Shown here one piece after another: positions 41,195 to 50,137 of a DNA stretch of 64,000 nucleotides; position 1 is the first letter of the stretch, and each line of letters begins with the position of its first letter. A program made the translations under genes and the position numbers. Below the pieces are notes generated by a model. It did not search any database, was not told the origin of the DNA, and saw only the letters and a program-made list of their open reading frames with translations. The stretch covers positions 62,001-126,000 of the forward strand of contig CAZCUD010000011.1 of the NCBI GenBank assembly GCA_964501785.1, in the 5' to 3' direction. Source of the DNA: DATBSK01 sp964501785 (lineage in GTDB: Bacteria > Actinomycetota > Acidimicrobiia > IMCC26256 > PALSA-555).

Positions 41195-41271
41195 GGCGTC
41201 GCCGTCACCGGAGCGACGGCACCCCGGGTGATCGGTGCCGAGCATCCTCGACCCGGAGCACCGGCCGATCG

Positions 41272-42081
41272 TCAGCGAGCCAGGTCGGGCCAGACCCGGA
41301 GGGCGTTCTCCCCGAGGAACGCGGCCCGCGCATCGTCGCCGAGGCGGCTCGCGGCGCGACGCGCGTGCTCGACGAGCTCGGGATAGGGCCGGTCGTTCGT
41401 CTGCGAGAAGTCCGAGCCCCACATCACCCGGTCGGAGCCGAGACGGGCGACGACCTCGGCGAGCCCGTCGCGGACGTCGCCGTGCTCCGCGAGCTCGTCG
41501 AGCACGATCGTCGAGACCTTCCAGTGCACGTTCGGGTGCGCCGAGAGCGCGACGAGCGCGTCCGGCACCCCGGCCGCGAAGTCGGCGAAGGCGCAGTGGT
41601 CGACGGCGAGCGGCACCGGCGGGAGCCTCGGGACCAGCGCGAGCAGCTCGTCGAGTCGTGCGGCGAACGTCGTCACGACGACCGGCAGCGCGAGGCGACC
41701 GATCTCGTCCCAGACCGCGCGCGGCTCTCCGAGCGGCTCGCCGTCGATGGCCCACCAGCGCAGGCCGCGCGCACCGTGCTCCACGACCGCCCGGCGCAGC
41801 CCGGCAGGTGCATCAGCGGCAGCGAGGTCGAGGCAGACCACGCTCGCCGTGCGCTCGGGGTGGACCCGGGCCGCGTCGAGCACGTAGCGGTTGTCGTGGC
41901 GGTACGCCCCGACCGCCTGCACCAGCACCGCTCGGTCGACGCCCGCTTCGTCCATGAGCGTGAGCAGCGACTCGGCGGAGTGCGCGTGGTCCCGATACCA
42001 CGGGTGCACCCCCGGTCGCGGGTCGAGCGGGTAGCGAGTCACGTCGTCGGCCACGACGTGCGTGTGCGTGTCCACGATCAC
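41272..42081 (-). CDS. Amidohydrolase family protein (COG3618 type)
   Basis: A 269-residue amidohydrolase-2-fold enzyme: IVDTHTHVVADDVTRYPLDP gives the metal HxH, YRHDNRYVLDAARVHPERT follows, WWAIDGEPLGEPRAVWDEIG, VDHCAFADFAAGVPDAL, and the final MWGSDFSQTNDRPYPELV supplies the catalytic Asp. These features are shared with lactone hydrolases and decarboxylases of the COG3618 group. GTG 42081 used; GTG 42075 equally possible. Located downstream of the MFS gene on the same strand. Confidence 0.88.
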   Translation of the reverse strand: MIVDTHTHVVADDVTRYPLDPRPGVHPWYRDHAHSAESLLTLMDEAGVDRAVLVQAVGAYRHDNRYVLDAARVHPERTASVVCLDLAAADAPAGLRRAVVEHGARGLRWWAIDGEPLGEPRAVWDEIGRLALPVVVTTFAARLDELLALVPRLPPVPLAVDHCAFADFAAGVPDALVALSAHPNVHWKVSTIVLDELAEHGDVRDGLAEVVARLGSDRVMWGSDFSQTNDRPYPELVEHARRAASRLGDDARAAFLGENALRVWPDLAR

Positions 42082-42127
42082 GACGCTCGATCCCCGTCTC
42101 TCGCCTCGCTGCCCATCGAAGGCGCGG

Positions 42128-43450
42128 TCAGTCGGCGGCCGCGATCGTGGGTGGCGCGTCGAGGACGAGATCGGGGCCGATGCCCGTCTCGTCCTCCAGC
42201 GCCTCGTCGAGCGGCCGGTAGCGGTGCCACCGGAGCCCACCTGCGACGGCGGCGACGATCAGGCCCGCCGCCGACACGAGCACGGTGGCGCGCAGGCCGA
42301 TCAGGTCGGCCAGGTATCCCTGGATCAGCGCGCCGATCGGCACGCCGGCGAGCAGACCCATGAGGTAGATCGAGAGCGTGCGGCCACGGTGCACCTCGTC
42401 GACCCGGGCCTGGATGGACGTGTTGAGCGCGGTGGCGATGAGGAGGTAGGCGACCCCCATCGTCGCCATCGCGACGAGGGCGACGGCGTACCCCGGCGCA
42501 CCGCCGAAGAGCAGCTCCCCCACCGCGAAGAGCGCCAGCCCGCCCATCGCGACGCGCGATCGGGGGATCTTCTCGGCCGCGACCGACACGACGAACGACC
42601 CGACGATCGCCCCGATGCCGAACGCCGAGACGAGGAACCCGTAGCCGCTCTTGCCGACGTCGAACACGTCCTCGGCGAACGCGGGCGCGAGCTGCACGAT
42701 GCTGCTGCCGAAGAACGACACCAGCGTGATCGTGACCACCGGCAGGAGCAGTGCCGATCGCGCCCGCACGTAGGACAGCGCCTCCTTGAAGTGCTCGATG
42801 ACGCCGCCGGCGTCGTCGTCGGTCGGCACCACCCGAGGATGGATGAGCAGCAAAGCGCCGAGCACCAGGACGAACGAGATCGCGTTGAGGAAGAACGCGG
42901 TGCCCGCACCGGCGGCCTGGAGCACGATCCCGGCGAGCGCGGGTCCGAACGCGCGCGCGCCGACGAACTGCATCGAGTTGAGGCGCACCGCCGGGAGCAG
43001 CTGGTCGTGCGGCACGAGCTGCGGCACGAACGACTGCCAGGCCGCGATGTTGAGCCCCGACGCCACCCCCGACAGGCACAGCAGCCCGACGATGATCCCC
43101 GGCGTGGCCAGGCCGGCGACGTAGACGCCGAACAGCGCGAACGCGGTGACCATCATCGCGGCTTGCGTCCACAGCAGGATCGTCTTGCGGGGGAACCGGT
43201 CGGCGAGCGACCCGGCGAGCGGGCTCACGAGGAGCGCGGGGAAGAACGCCATGAAGGCGCCGATGCCGAGCCATGCGGTCGAACGGGTCATCTGGTACAG
43301 CACGTAGGGCGCCGCGATCGACTGCATCCAGGTGCCGGTGTTGGAGACGAGCGCGGCTCCCCAGAACAGCGCGTAGTCGCGGTGCCGCAGCACCCCGAAG
43401 GCGTAGCGGACGCCCCCGCGCTTGGCCGGGGCCGCGGTCGGTGCGCTCAC
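42128..43450 (-). CDS. MFS transporter, EntS/enterobactin-exporter-like
   Basis: A 440-residue major-facilitator protein with about twelve membrane helices. FWGAALVSNTGTWMQSIAAP and AGSLADRFPRKTILLWTQ (the MFS GxLaDrxpRk motif after helix 2) are typical of the MFS_3/EntS group. GTG 43450 overlaps the upstream SDR stop by four bases, so the genes are coupled. Role probably efflux of a hydrophobic compound or siderophore. Confidence 0.92.
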   Translation of the reverse strand: MSAPTAAPAKRGGVRYAFGVLRHRDYALFWGAALVSNTGTWMQSIAAPYVLYQMTRSTAWLGIGAFMAFFPALLVSPLAGSLADRFPRKTILLWTQAAMMVTAFALFGVYVAGLATPGIIVGLLCLSGVASGLNIAAWQSFVPQLVPHDQLLPAVRLNSMQFVGARAFGPALAGIVLQAAGAGTAFFLNAISFVLVLGALLLIHPRVVPTDDDAGGVIEHFKEALSYVRARSALLLPVVTITLVSFFGSSIVQLAPAFAEDVFDVGKSGYGFLVSAFGIGAIVGSFVVSVAAEKIPRSRVAMGGLALFAVGELLFGGAPGYAVALVAMATMGVAYLLIATALNTSIQARVDEVHRGRTLSIYLMGLLAGVPIGALIQGYLADLIGLRATVLVSAAGLIVAAVAGGLRWHRYRPLDEALEDETGIGPDLVLDAPPTIAAAD

Positions 43451-44376
43451 GGCGTGAAGCCGTCGAAGACGCGATCGAGGTCACCCGAGCCCGCGGGGAG
43501 GCCCGTCCAGCCGGTGTCGGCCATCACGTCGGCCCATCCCTCGCGCACCGACTCGGGGGTCATCGGTCGCTCCCACCGCCGACCCTCGTTCACCGCGACG
43601 GCGACCCGACCCACGTAGCCGCCGCCCACCGTGAAGCACTCGCCGCTGACGGCGCAGTCCTCGTGGACGAGCCAGGCCGCGACCGGCGCGACGACGTCGA
43701 GCGACAGCCACTCGAACAGCGCGGGCGACTCGGGGATCGGCCCGAAGCCGCCGGGGCGGGTCTTCGCGCACGGGGCGATGACGTTGACGCCGATGCCGTG
43801 CGCCGCGCCCTCCTGGGCCAGCGCGCGCGTGAACCCGACGATCGCCATCTTCGCCGCCGAGTATCCCGTCATGCTCGGGACGCCCCACAGGCCCGCACCC
43901 GAGGAGAGGTTGAGCACGCGTCCGTAGCCCGCGGCCTGCATCGCGGGCCACGCGGCCCGGGTGACGTGGAAGTGCCCGCCGACCTGGCTCTCGAGGACCG
44001 GCCACAGCAACGAGTCGTCGTGACCTTCGAAGGCCGACGAGCGCACGACGCCGGCGTTGTTGATCAGCACGTCGATGCGTCCGAACGCATCGAGCGCGGC
44101 GGCGACGATCGCTGCGCCGCCGGCCTCGGTCGCGACGCTGTCGGTGCTGGCCACCGCCTCGCCGCCCGCGGCCACGATCTCGTCGACGACCGCGTGTGCG
44201 GGGTTCGCGGCCGGCGCCTCGCCCGAGCCGTCGGTGTCGCTGATCGCGACCCCGAGGTCGTTCACGACGACCCGGGCGCCGCGACTCGCCAGCAGCAGCG
44301 CGTACTCACGGCCGAGGTTGCGACCGGCCCCGGTGATCACGGCGACACGGCCGTCCCACCGGAGCTCCCCCATCAC
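43447..44376 (-). CDS. Short-chain dehydrogenase (MFE-2/hydroxyacyl-CoA type)
   Basis: A 309-residue SDR with GRVAVITGAGRNLGREYALL and ARVVVNDLGVAISDTDGSGE, the ND-LG signature of peroxisomal multifunctional-enzyme-2-like hydroxyacyl-CoA dehydrogenases. Catalytic YSAAK near residue 172; C-terminal extension PMTPESVREGWADVMAD. GTG 44376 follows TAGATT by six bases; a KstR-type site lies immediately upstream of that -10. Coupled to the MFS gene downstream. Confidence 0.9.
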   Translation of the reverse strand: MMGELRWDGRVAVITGAGRNLGREYALLLASRGARVVVNDLGVAISDTDGSGEAPAANPAHAVVDEIVAAGGEAVASTDSVATEAGGAAIVAAALDAFGRIDVLINNAGVVRSSAFEGHDDSLLWPVLESQVGGHFHVTRAAWPAMQAAGYGRVLNLSSGAGLWGVPSMTGYSAAKMAIVGFTRALAQEGAAHGIGVNVIAPCAKTRPGGFGPIPESPALFEWLSLDVVAPVAAWLVHEDCAVSGECFTVGGGYVGRVAVAVNEGRRWERPMTPESVREGWADVMADTGWTGLPAGSGDLDRVFDGFTP

Positions 44377-44382
44377 CCGCCG

Positions 44383-44388
44383 AATCTA
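44383..44388 (-). promoter_or_regulatory. -10 element of the MFE-type SDR gene
   Basis: Minus-strand TAGATT six bases before GTG 44376. Confidence 0.55.
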
Positions 44389-44389
44389 C

Positions 44390-44403
44390 TGGAACACGTT
44401 TCA
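44390..44403. promoter_or_regulatory. KstR-type operator candidate
   Basis: TGGAACACGTTTCA fits TNNAACNNGTTNNA exactly, with outer CTG...CAG extending the symmetry. It directly abuts the -10 of the 44376 gene, an ideal repression position, and includes the stop codon of the upstream SDR gene. Confidence 0.6.
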
Positions 44404-45192
44404 GTCCCGGCCGACGTCGAGGAGGTCGGTGGCGGCGGGGCCGGCGAGGTAGCCGCCGTCGATGACGAACTCGGCGCCGGTGCAGTAGGCGCTGGCGTCG
44501 GACGCGAGCCAGCACACGAGCTCGGCCACCTCCTCGGGCTGCCCGATCCGCCCGAGCGGGTTGCTCGTCGCGAGCGCGGGACGCATGTCGAAGCCGCCCC
44601 ACGACTCGGGCTGCACCATCGGGGTGTCGATCGGGCCGGGATGCACCGTGTTGACCCGCACGCCGCGACGTCCCAGCTCGAGGGCCGCCACCTTCGCGAG
44701 CCCCCGCAGCGCGAACTTGCTCGAGACGTAGCCCGCGATCCCGCTCGCACCGACGAAGCCGTTCACCGACGACGTCAGCACGATCGAGCCGCCGCCCGCC
44801 TCGACGATCGCCGGCGCGGCGAAGTGGATGCCCACGAATGCGCCCACCTGGTTGATCTCGATGACCCGCCGGTACTTCGCGGGGTCGGTGTCGACGATCG
44901 CGCGTGGCATCGGCGAGATGCCCGCGTTGCTCACGAGCACGTGCAGGGCACCGAAGCGACCGACCGCGGCCTCGACCGCCGACTGCCAGTCGGCGTCACT
45001 CGTCACGTCGAGGTGCCGGTACACCGCGTCGTCACCCAGCTCCACGGCGACTGCGCCACCCTCGTCGTCGAGCACGTCCCCGAGCACGACCTTCGCTCCG
45101 CGCTCGACCAGGAGGCGGGCCTCGGCGGCGCCCTGGCCGCGCGCCGCGCCGGTCACGATCGCGACCTTGCCCTCGAGCGGCCGTTCGCCCAC
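44401..45192 (-). CDS. Short-chain dehydrogenase, 20-beta-hydroxysteroid dehydrogenase-like
   Basis: A 263-residue SDR: LEGKVAIVTGAARGQGAAEA, GDVLDDEGGAVAVELG, VYRHLDVTSDADWQSAVEAA, SNAGISPMPRAI, catalytic YVSSK near residue 157. The RGQG loop and GDVLDDEG segment match 3-alpha(20-beta)-hydroxysteroid dehydrogenases (FabG3 type), NAD(H)-dependent. GTG 45192. Twenty-four bases upstream of the MFE-type SDR start, with an operator in the gap. Confidence 0.87.
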   Translation of the reverse strand: MGERPLEGKVAIVTGAARGQGAAEARLLVERGAKVVLGDVLDDEGGAVAVELGDDAVYRHLDVTSDADWQSAVEAAVGRFGALHVLVSNAGISPMPRAIVDTDPAKYRRVIEINQVGAFVGIHFAAPAIVEAGGGSIVLTSSVNGFVGASGIAGYVSSKFALRGLAKVAALELGRRGVRVNTVHPGPIDTPMVQPESWGGFDMRPALATSNPLGRIGQPEEVAELVCWLASDASAYCTGAEFVIDGGYLAGPAATDLLDVGRD

Positions 45193-45206
45193 GTCTCGAC
45201 GTCCGC

Positions 45207-46385
45207 TCAGATCGTCTCGGGCACGTGGTCGAGCCGGTACAGCGTTCGACAGTTGTCGTGCAGCATCTTCTTGACGGTCGATCGCTCGACCCCGCGGAAG
45301 TTGCGCTCGATCGACACGCGGTTGTTCGGCCAGTCGGTCCCGGTGTGCGGGTAGTCGGTCGACCACATCATCTGGTCGACGTTGAGCCGGTGCCGCAGCT
45401 CGATGCCCACGGTGTCGACCATGAACGTGGCCCAGAAGCTGCGGTGGAACGTGCGGCTCGGCATCGTCGGCATCTGGTCGACGCCACCCGTGAACCACCG
45501 GTAGCGCAGGTACATGTCGTCGACCTGCTCCAGGAGCGTCGGGATCCACCCGATGTTCGCCTCGACGAGCAGCAGCTTGAGGTCGGGGAAGCGCTCGAAG
45601 ACCCCCGAGAAGATCAGGTCGCAGACGACCGGCAGGGTGTGCGCACCCGCCTTGCTCGCGCCGGCGACGCCCATGAACGCCAGCGTGTCCAGCGGCGGCG
45701 TCGACGACACCGTCTTCAAGAAGCTGCCGATGTGCACCGCGACCGGGATGTCGGCGTCCTGCGCGAGCGCCCAGAAGCGGTCGTCCTCGGGCGCGCTGTC
45801 GAGCGTGCCGTTCGGATACGCCGAGATGACGACGCCGCGGTGCCCGAGCGCGAGCGCACGCTCGGTCTCCTCGATGGCCGCGTCGACGCCGGTCGTCGGC
45901 AGGATCGCCTGGGGCACGAGCCGTCCGTCACCGGCCTCGCAGAACTCGACGATCCAGTCGTTGTACGCACGCACGCACGCGAGCTGGAGCTCGGGCTCGC
46001 TCCCGTAGACCTTCGCGCCACCGAGGGTGACGCTCGGGTAGAGGACCTGGAGCCAGATGCCGTCGGCGTCCATGTCGGCGAGCCGCGCCTTCGGGTCGAA
46101 CGAGCCGGGCCGCATCGTCTCGTAGGAGAGCCCCGCGGGCCGGAAGTCGAGGTACGACAGGCCCGCGGTGGCCGTGAGACCGACCGGACGCATCACCTTG
46201 CCGTCGTCGAAGCTCCACAGGTCGCCGTGCTCGCCGTGCACGACCTTGGGCGCGCGCTCCTTGAGCTTCGCCGGCACCCGGGCCTGCCAGGTGTCGGGAG
46301 GCTCGTTGACGTGCGCGTCGGCATCGAGGATCGGATAGTCGATGCTCGCGACCTCGGTGAACCGACCGTCCCGCTCTTCCCCCAT
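45207..46385 (-). CDS. Amidohydrolase family protein (COG2159 type)
   Basis: A 392-residue amidohydrolase-2 enzyme: YPILDADAHVNEPPDTWQAR near residue 17, LQVLYPSVTLGGAKVYGSEP, VAVHIGSFLKTVSST near residue 196, and MWSTDYPHTGTDWPNNR near residue 339. Like the other COG2159 members here it has DADAH in place of the HxH metal motif. ATG 46385 is used; the frame remains open far upstream but is antisense to the serine hydrolase there. Divergent from the serine hydrolase with 54 bases between. Confidence 0.88.
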   Translation of the reverse strand: MGEERDGRFTEVASIDYPILDADAHVNEPPDTWQARVPAKLKERAPKVVHGEHGDLWSFDDGKVMRPVGLTATAGLSYLDFRPAGLSYETMRPGSFDPKARLADMDADGIWLQVLYPSVTLGGAKVYGSEPELQLACVRAYNDWIVEFCEAGDGRLVPQAILPTTGVDAAIEETERALALGHRGVVISAYPNGTLDSAPEDDRFWALAQDADIPVAVHIGSFLKTVSSTPPLDTLAFMGVAGASKAGAHTLPVVCDLIFSGVFERFPDLKLLLVEANIGWIPTLLEQVDDMYLRYRWFTGGVDQMPTMPSRTFHRSFWATFMVDTVGIELRHRLNVDQMMWSTDYPHTGTDWPNNRVSIERNFRGVERSTVKKMLHDNCRTLYRLDHVPETI

Positions 46386-46439
46386 CCGCGCATCCGACCA
46401 CTTGCGGCTCCGGCGTGCAACTGCCAGGGTCGCCGCCAC

Positions 46440-47576
46440 ATGGGGGGCGTCGAGGGCACCTGCGACCAGCGCTTCGCGGCCGTGCGGGACGCCTTCGCGG
46501 CCGGGTTCGCGGACGGTCACGAGCTGGGCGCGTCGCTCGCCGTCGAGGTGGAGGGCATGGTGGTCGCCGACCTGTGGGGCGGCCACGCCGACGCGGCCCG
46601 TTCGCAGCCGTGGCGTCGCGACACCATCGCCTGCGTCTTCTCGTGCACGAAGGGGCTCGCCGCGCTCGCTCTGCTCGGCCTCGTCGATCGCGGCACGATC
46701 GACCTCGACGCGCCCGTCGCGCGCTACTGGCCCGAGTTCGCCGCGGCCGGCAAGGCCGAGCTGCCCGTGCGCTGGCTCCTGACGCACGAGGCGGGCCTGT
46801 CGGCGATCTCGCGCGAGATGCCGTTCGGATCCCTGTCCGACTGGGATGCCATGGTCGACGCGCTCGCCGTGCAGGAGCCGTGGTGGGAGCCGGGCACCGC
46901 GCACGGGTATCACGGCGTCACGTTCGGGCACCTCGTGGGCGAGGTCGTGCGTCGCGCCGACGGGCGCACGATCGGGCAGGTGCTCGCGGAGGACGTCACC
47001 GGACCGCTCGGGGTCGACTGCTTCCTCGGGCTCCCCGCGAGCGAGGACGCGCGCACCGCCGACATGACGATCGAGCTCGTGCCCGGGGCCGCCACGTTCT
47101 TCTCGCACTGGGGGCCCGACGACCTCGGTCCGAAGTCGTTCGGCAACCCGCCCGACTGCAACCTCGTCGACCACACCAACACGCGCGCGTTCCGTGCCGC
47201 CGAGATCCCGGCCGCCAACGCGCACTCGAACGCCCGCGGCCTGGCGCGGGTCTACGCCGCGCTCGGCGCCGGCGACGTGCTCTCCCCCGCGCTCACGGCC
47301 GAGGCGGGCCGGGCGCACGTGAGCGGCGACGACCTCGTGATGGGCCTGCCGACCCGCTTCGGGCTCGGCTTCGAGATCACGATGCCCGAGGCCGAGTTCT
47401 CGTTCGGCCCCGGCACCCGCACGTTCGGCCACAACGGGTCGGGGGGCTCGCTCGGCTTCCTCGACCCCGACGCCGGTGTCGCGTTCGGGTACGTGATGAA
47501 CAAGATGGAGTGGCGCGCCCGGCGCGACGACGCGCGCTGGTTCCCGATCCTCGACGCGATCTACGAGGCGCTCTGA
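46440..47576 (+). CDS. Serine hydrolase, beta-lactamase/EstB family
   Basis: A 378-residue class-C-beta-lactamase-fold esterase. VFSCTKGLAALALLGLVDRG near residue 67 has the SxxK nucleophile (S-C-T-K), HGYHGVTFGHLVGEVV near residue 157 the Tyr base (YHG instead of YxN), and TFGHNGSGGSLGFL near residue 327 the third box (HNG). Such enzymes hydrolyse esters or lactones rather than beta-lactams. No signal peptide. ATG 46440; coupled to the following monooxygenase by a TGATG overlap. Confidence 0.9.
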   Translation: MGGVEGTCDQRFAAVRDAFAAGFADGHELGASLAVEVEGMVVADLWGGHADAARSQPWRRDTIACVFSCTKGLAALALLGLVDRGTIDLDAPVARYWPEFAAAGKAELPVRWLLTHEAGLSAISREMPFGSLSDWDAMVDALAVQEPWWEPGTAHGYHGVTFGHLVGEVVRRADGRTIGQVLAEDVTGPLGVDCFLGLPASEDARTADMTIELVPGAATFFSHWGPDDLGPKSFGNPPDCNLVDHTNTRAFRAAEIPAANAHSNARGLARVYAALGAGDVLSPALTAEAGRAHVSGDDLVMGLPTRFGLGFEITMPEAEFSFGPGTRTFGHNGSGGSLGFLDPDAGVAFGYVMNKMEWRARRDDARWFPILDAIYEAL

Positions 47577-48529
47577 TGCCCCGGCTCTCGGTGCTCTTCC
47601 CCGAGACCCGGTCGATCTCGGCGGTCGCCGACCTGGCGGCGCGCTCGGAGGAGCTCGGGTTCCACGGGATGTTCCTCGGGTCGGCGTTCGGCTTCGACCC
47701 GGTGATGGCCCTCGCGCTCGCCGGGCCCGCCACCGACCGGATCGCCCTCGGCACCGCGGTCGTGCCCACCTGGCCCCGCCACCCCGTGGTGGCGGCCCAG
47801 CAGGCCGCGACGGCGCAGGCCGCCTGCTCCGGCCGCTTCCGGTTCGGTGTCGGACCGTCCCACCCGCCGGTCATGGGCATGTACGGCATCGACTACGACA
47901 AGCCCATCGGACACGCGCGCGAATGGGTGACCGTCGTCCGCGCGCTCCTCCACGAGGGCAACGCCAAGCTCGAGGGCGAGCACTACCGGGTGACCGCGTT
48001 CCTCGACGTCGAGGCGCCGGCGCCGCCGCCGATCCTGATCGGGGTGCTGCACGCACAGCTCGCGCGCGTCGCGGGGGCGCTGGCCGACGGCGTGCTGCCG
48101 TGGCTCGCGCCACCCGAGTGGATCGCCGACACCATCGCGACCAACCTGCGGATCGGTGCCGACGCGGCGGACCGCGCGCCGCCGCCGATCATCGCCGAGC
48201 TGCCCTGCTACGTCTCGTCCGATCGCGCCGCGGTCCTCGAGGCCGCGCAGCGCGACCTGGCGATCTACCCGATGATGCCGGCGTATGCCGACGTGCTCGG
48301 GCACGCGACCGGTCGCCTCGGCGCCGACGTCACCGCCGACGGCTGGACCGACGCCTGCACCGACGCGGTCGTCGTGTGGGGCGACCGCGACGGCGTCGCC
48401 GCTCGGGTGCAGGCGTACCTCGACGCCGGCGCCGACGAGGTCGTGCTCTCACCCTACGGCTGCGGCTCCGACCCGGACCGCAACCTCGACGAAGCCCTGG
48501 AGGTGCTCGGTGACATCGCCCGATCCTGA
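47576..48529 (+). CDS. LLM-class flavin oxidoreductase
   Basis: A 317-residue luciferase-like enzyme of the same TIGR03564-like type as the 28776 protein: RIALGTAVVPTWPRHPVVAA, FRFGVGPSHPPVMGMYGIDY, ILIGVLHAQLARVAGALADG. Probably F420-dependent. ATG 47576 shares a base with the preceding stop. It pairs with a SnoaL-like gene, as the monooxygenases at 30-32 kb do. Confidence 0.9.
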   Translation: MPRLSVLFPETRSISAVADLAARSEELGFHGMFLGSAFGFDPVMALALAGPATDRIALGTAVVPTWPRHPVVAAQQAATAQAACSGRFRFGVGPSHPPVMGMYGIDYDKPIGHAREWVTVVRALLHEGNAKLEGEHYRVTAFLDVEAPAPPPILIGVLHAQLARVAGALADGVLPWLAPPEWIADTIATNLRIGADAADRAPPPIIAELPCYVSSDRAAVLEAAQRDLAIYPMMPAYADVLGHATGRLGADVTADGWTDACTDAVVVWGDRDGVAARVQAYLDAGADEVVLSPYGCGSDPDRNLDEALEVLGDIARS

Positions 48530-48935
48530 GGCCGGTACGCACGAGGCGACGATCAAGGAGCTCTTCGCCCGCCTCTCGGCGCGCGAGTTCGACGCGATGG
48601 GCGAGCTGCTCACCGACGACGTGGAGTTCGACCTCGCGTACGCACCCGACATGCTCCCCATGCCGACCGTGGGGCGTACCGGGGTGCTCGAGCTCGTCGG
48701 CAACGTCATCGGCGGCATGTTCGAGCCGTTCGTGATCTCGGTGACCGCGGTGTACCCCGCCGCCGACGCCGACCTCGCGTTCGCCGAGTACACGAGCGAC
48801 GGGACCGTGCGCCACAACGGCAACCGCTACCTGAACCGCTACATCGGCATGTTCCGCTTCGCCGACGACGGACGCATCCGGTTCTGGCGCGAGTACCACG
48901 ACCCGGAGCAGGCGACGAAGGCCCTCACCGGCTGA
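48510..48935 (+). CDS. SnoaL-like/NTF2-fold protein
   Basis: A 141-residue NTF2-fold protein: KELFARLSAREFDAMGELLT, DDVEFDLAYAPDMLPMPTVG, and IGMFRFADDGRIRFWREYHD, the typical SnoaL ending strand. GTG 48510 overlaps the monooxygenase by 20 bases and has GGAGGTG upstream. Candidate isomerase or hydratase acting on the monooxygenase product. Confidence 0.85.
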   Translation: MTSPDPEAGTHEATIKELFARLSAREFDAMGELLTDDVEFDLAYAPDMLPMPTVGRTGVLELVGNVIGGMFEPFVISVTAVYPAADADLAFAEYTSDGTVRHNGNRYLNRYIGMFRFADDGRIRFWREYHDPEQATKALTG

Positions 48936-48944
48936 CGAGGCACG

Positions 48945-50108
48945 TCACGCGGCGACGGGCACCTCGACGCGGTAGAGCTCGGCGGCGTTGTCCCACAGGA
49001 CCTTGCGTCGCACGTCGTCGGGCTGGTCGGCGAGGCTGGACTCGATCTTCTCCCGCACGTTGCCGAACAGGCAGATGGGGTGCGGGTAGTCGGTCTCGAA
49101 GAGGATGTTGTCGGCCCCGATCGCCTCGACGACGCGCCCGAGGCCGAGCTCCTCGAAGAAGTAGCAGCCGTAGACCTGCCGCTTGAACAGCTCGCTCGGG
49201 ATCGGGTCGTCGGGCCGGTCCGTGGGCATCGACGACTCGCCGTACGCGTAGTCGGACGCCTCGAGGATGAACGGGAGGAAGCCGATCCCGCTCTCCACCG
49301 AGACGAACCGCAGCTCGGGGAACCGCGACAGCACGCCCGAGGTCAGCAGGTCGGCGATCTGCACGCCGTTGGTGAGGAAGAGGCTCACCGACGTCGACAC
49401 GTAGGCGGCACCCGCGCCGTGGGCGCGGATGCGGCCGGGCGAGAAGCCGCTCGCCACGTCCCCGCTGCCGATGTGGAAGCTGATCGGGAGCCGGGCCTCC
49501 TGGGCCGCCGCCCACAGGGGGTCCCAATGAGGGTCACCGAGGAACGGGAGGTCGAAGCGCTGCGGCTCGCCCGTGAACAGCACGCCGCGATGGCCGGCCT
49601 CGGCGCAGCGCTGCACCTCGGCGACGGTCGCGTCGACGTCCCAGAACGGGGTCGCCGTCACCGCGAGCAGGCGCGCCGGATCGGCCGAGCACCAGTCGGT
49701 CATCCAGTCGTTGTACGCACGCACGCACTCGACCTGCAGCTGCGGGTCGTCCATCGTCAGGAACGCCTGGTTCCCGAAGCCGCCCACGTTGGGGTACATG
49801 ACCTGGGCCCAGATCCGGTTGTCGTCGAGGTACGCGAGGCGCGCCTCGGAGTCGTGGGCCGCCTCGGGCACCTCGTCCATGTTCTTGGGTGCCGAGGGGA
49901 AGCGCTCGGGCCACCCCGCGGTGGCCGTGTGCCCGACCGAGGCGATCGTCTTCCCGCCGACCTGCCACACGTCCCATCCCGAGCGCTCGTCGCGGACGAG
50001 CCGAGGCACGAGGTCGCCGTAGCGGGCCGGCAGCCGGTCGGTCCAGACGTCGGCGGGCTCGGTGACGTGCGCGTCGGCGTCGATGACCCAGTCGGTGCTG
50101 AGGTCCAT
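48945..50108 (-). CDS. Amidohydrolase family protein (COG2159 type)
   Basis: A 387-residue amidohydrolase-2 enzyme: WVIDADAHVTEPADVWTDRL near residue 7, WAQVMYPNVGGFGNQAFLTM, ISFHIGSGDVASGFSPGR near residue 209, FETDYPHPICLFGNVREKIE near residue 335. ATG 50108 has TACCTT eight bases upstream, giving a leaderless start. Divergent from the SMP-30 gene by 29 bases. Paralogous to the 45207 and 54179 proteins. Confidence 0.88.
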   Translation of the reverse strand: MDLSTDWVIDADAHVTEPADVWTDRLPARYGDLVPRLVRDERSGWDVWQVGGKTIASVGHTATAGWPERFPSAPKNMDEVPEAAHDSEARLAYLDDNRIWAQVMYPNVGGFGNQAFLTMDDPQLQVECVRAYNDWMTDWCSADPARLLAVTATPFWDVDATVAEVQRCAEAGHRGVLFTGEPQRFDLPFLGDPHWDPLWAAAQEARLPISFHIGSGDVASGFSPGRIRAHGAGAAYVSTSVSLFLTNGVQIADLLTSGVLSRFPELRFVSVESGIGFLPFILEASDYAYGESSMPTDRPDDPIPSELFKRQVYGCYFFEELGLGRVVEAIGADNILFETDYPHPICLFGNVREKIESSLADQPDDVRRKVLWDNAAELYRVEVPVAA

Positions 50109-50116
50109 GGGTCGGA

Positions 50117-50122
50117 AAGGTA
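50117..50122 (-). promoter_or_regulatory. -10 element of the 48.9-kb amidohydrolase gene
   Basis: Minus-strand TACCTT eight bases before ATG 50108; the divergent SMP-30 promoter must overlap it. Confidence 0.45.
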
Positions 50123-50137
50123 TTAGAAATGGGCGCC

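Noticed and set aside
46386..47432. Long N-terminal extension of the 45.2-kb amidohydrolase
   Set aside because: Antisense to the serine hydrolase; the conserved start is at ATG 46385.
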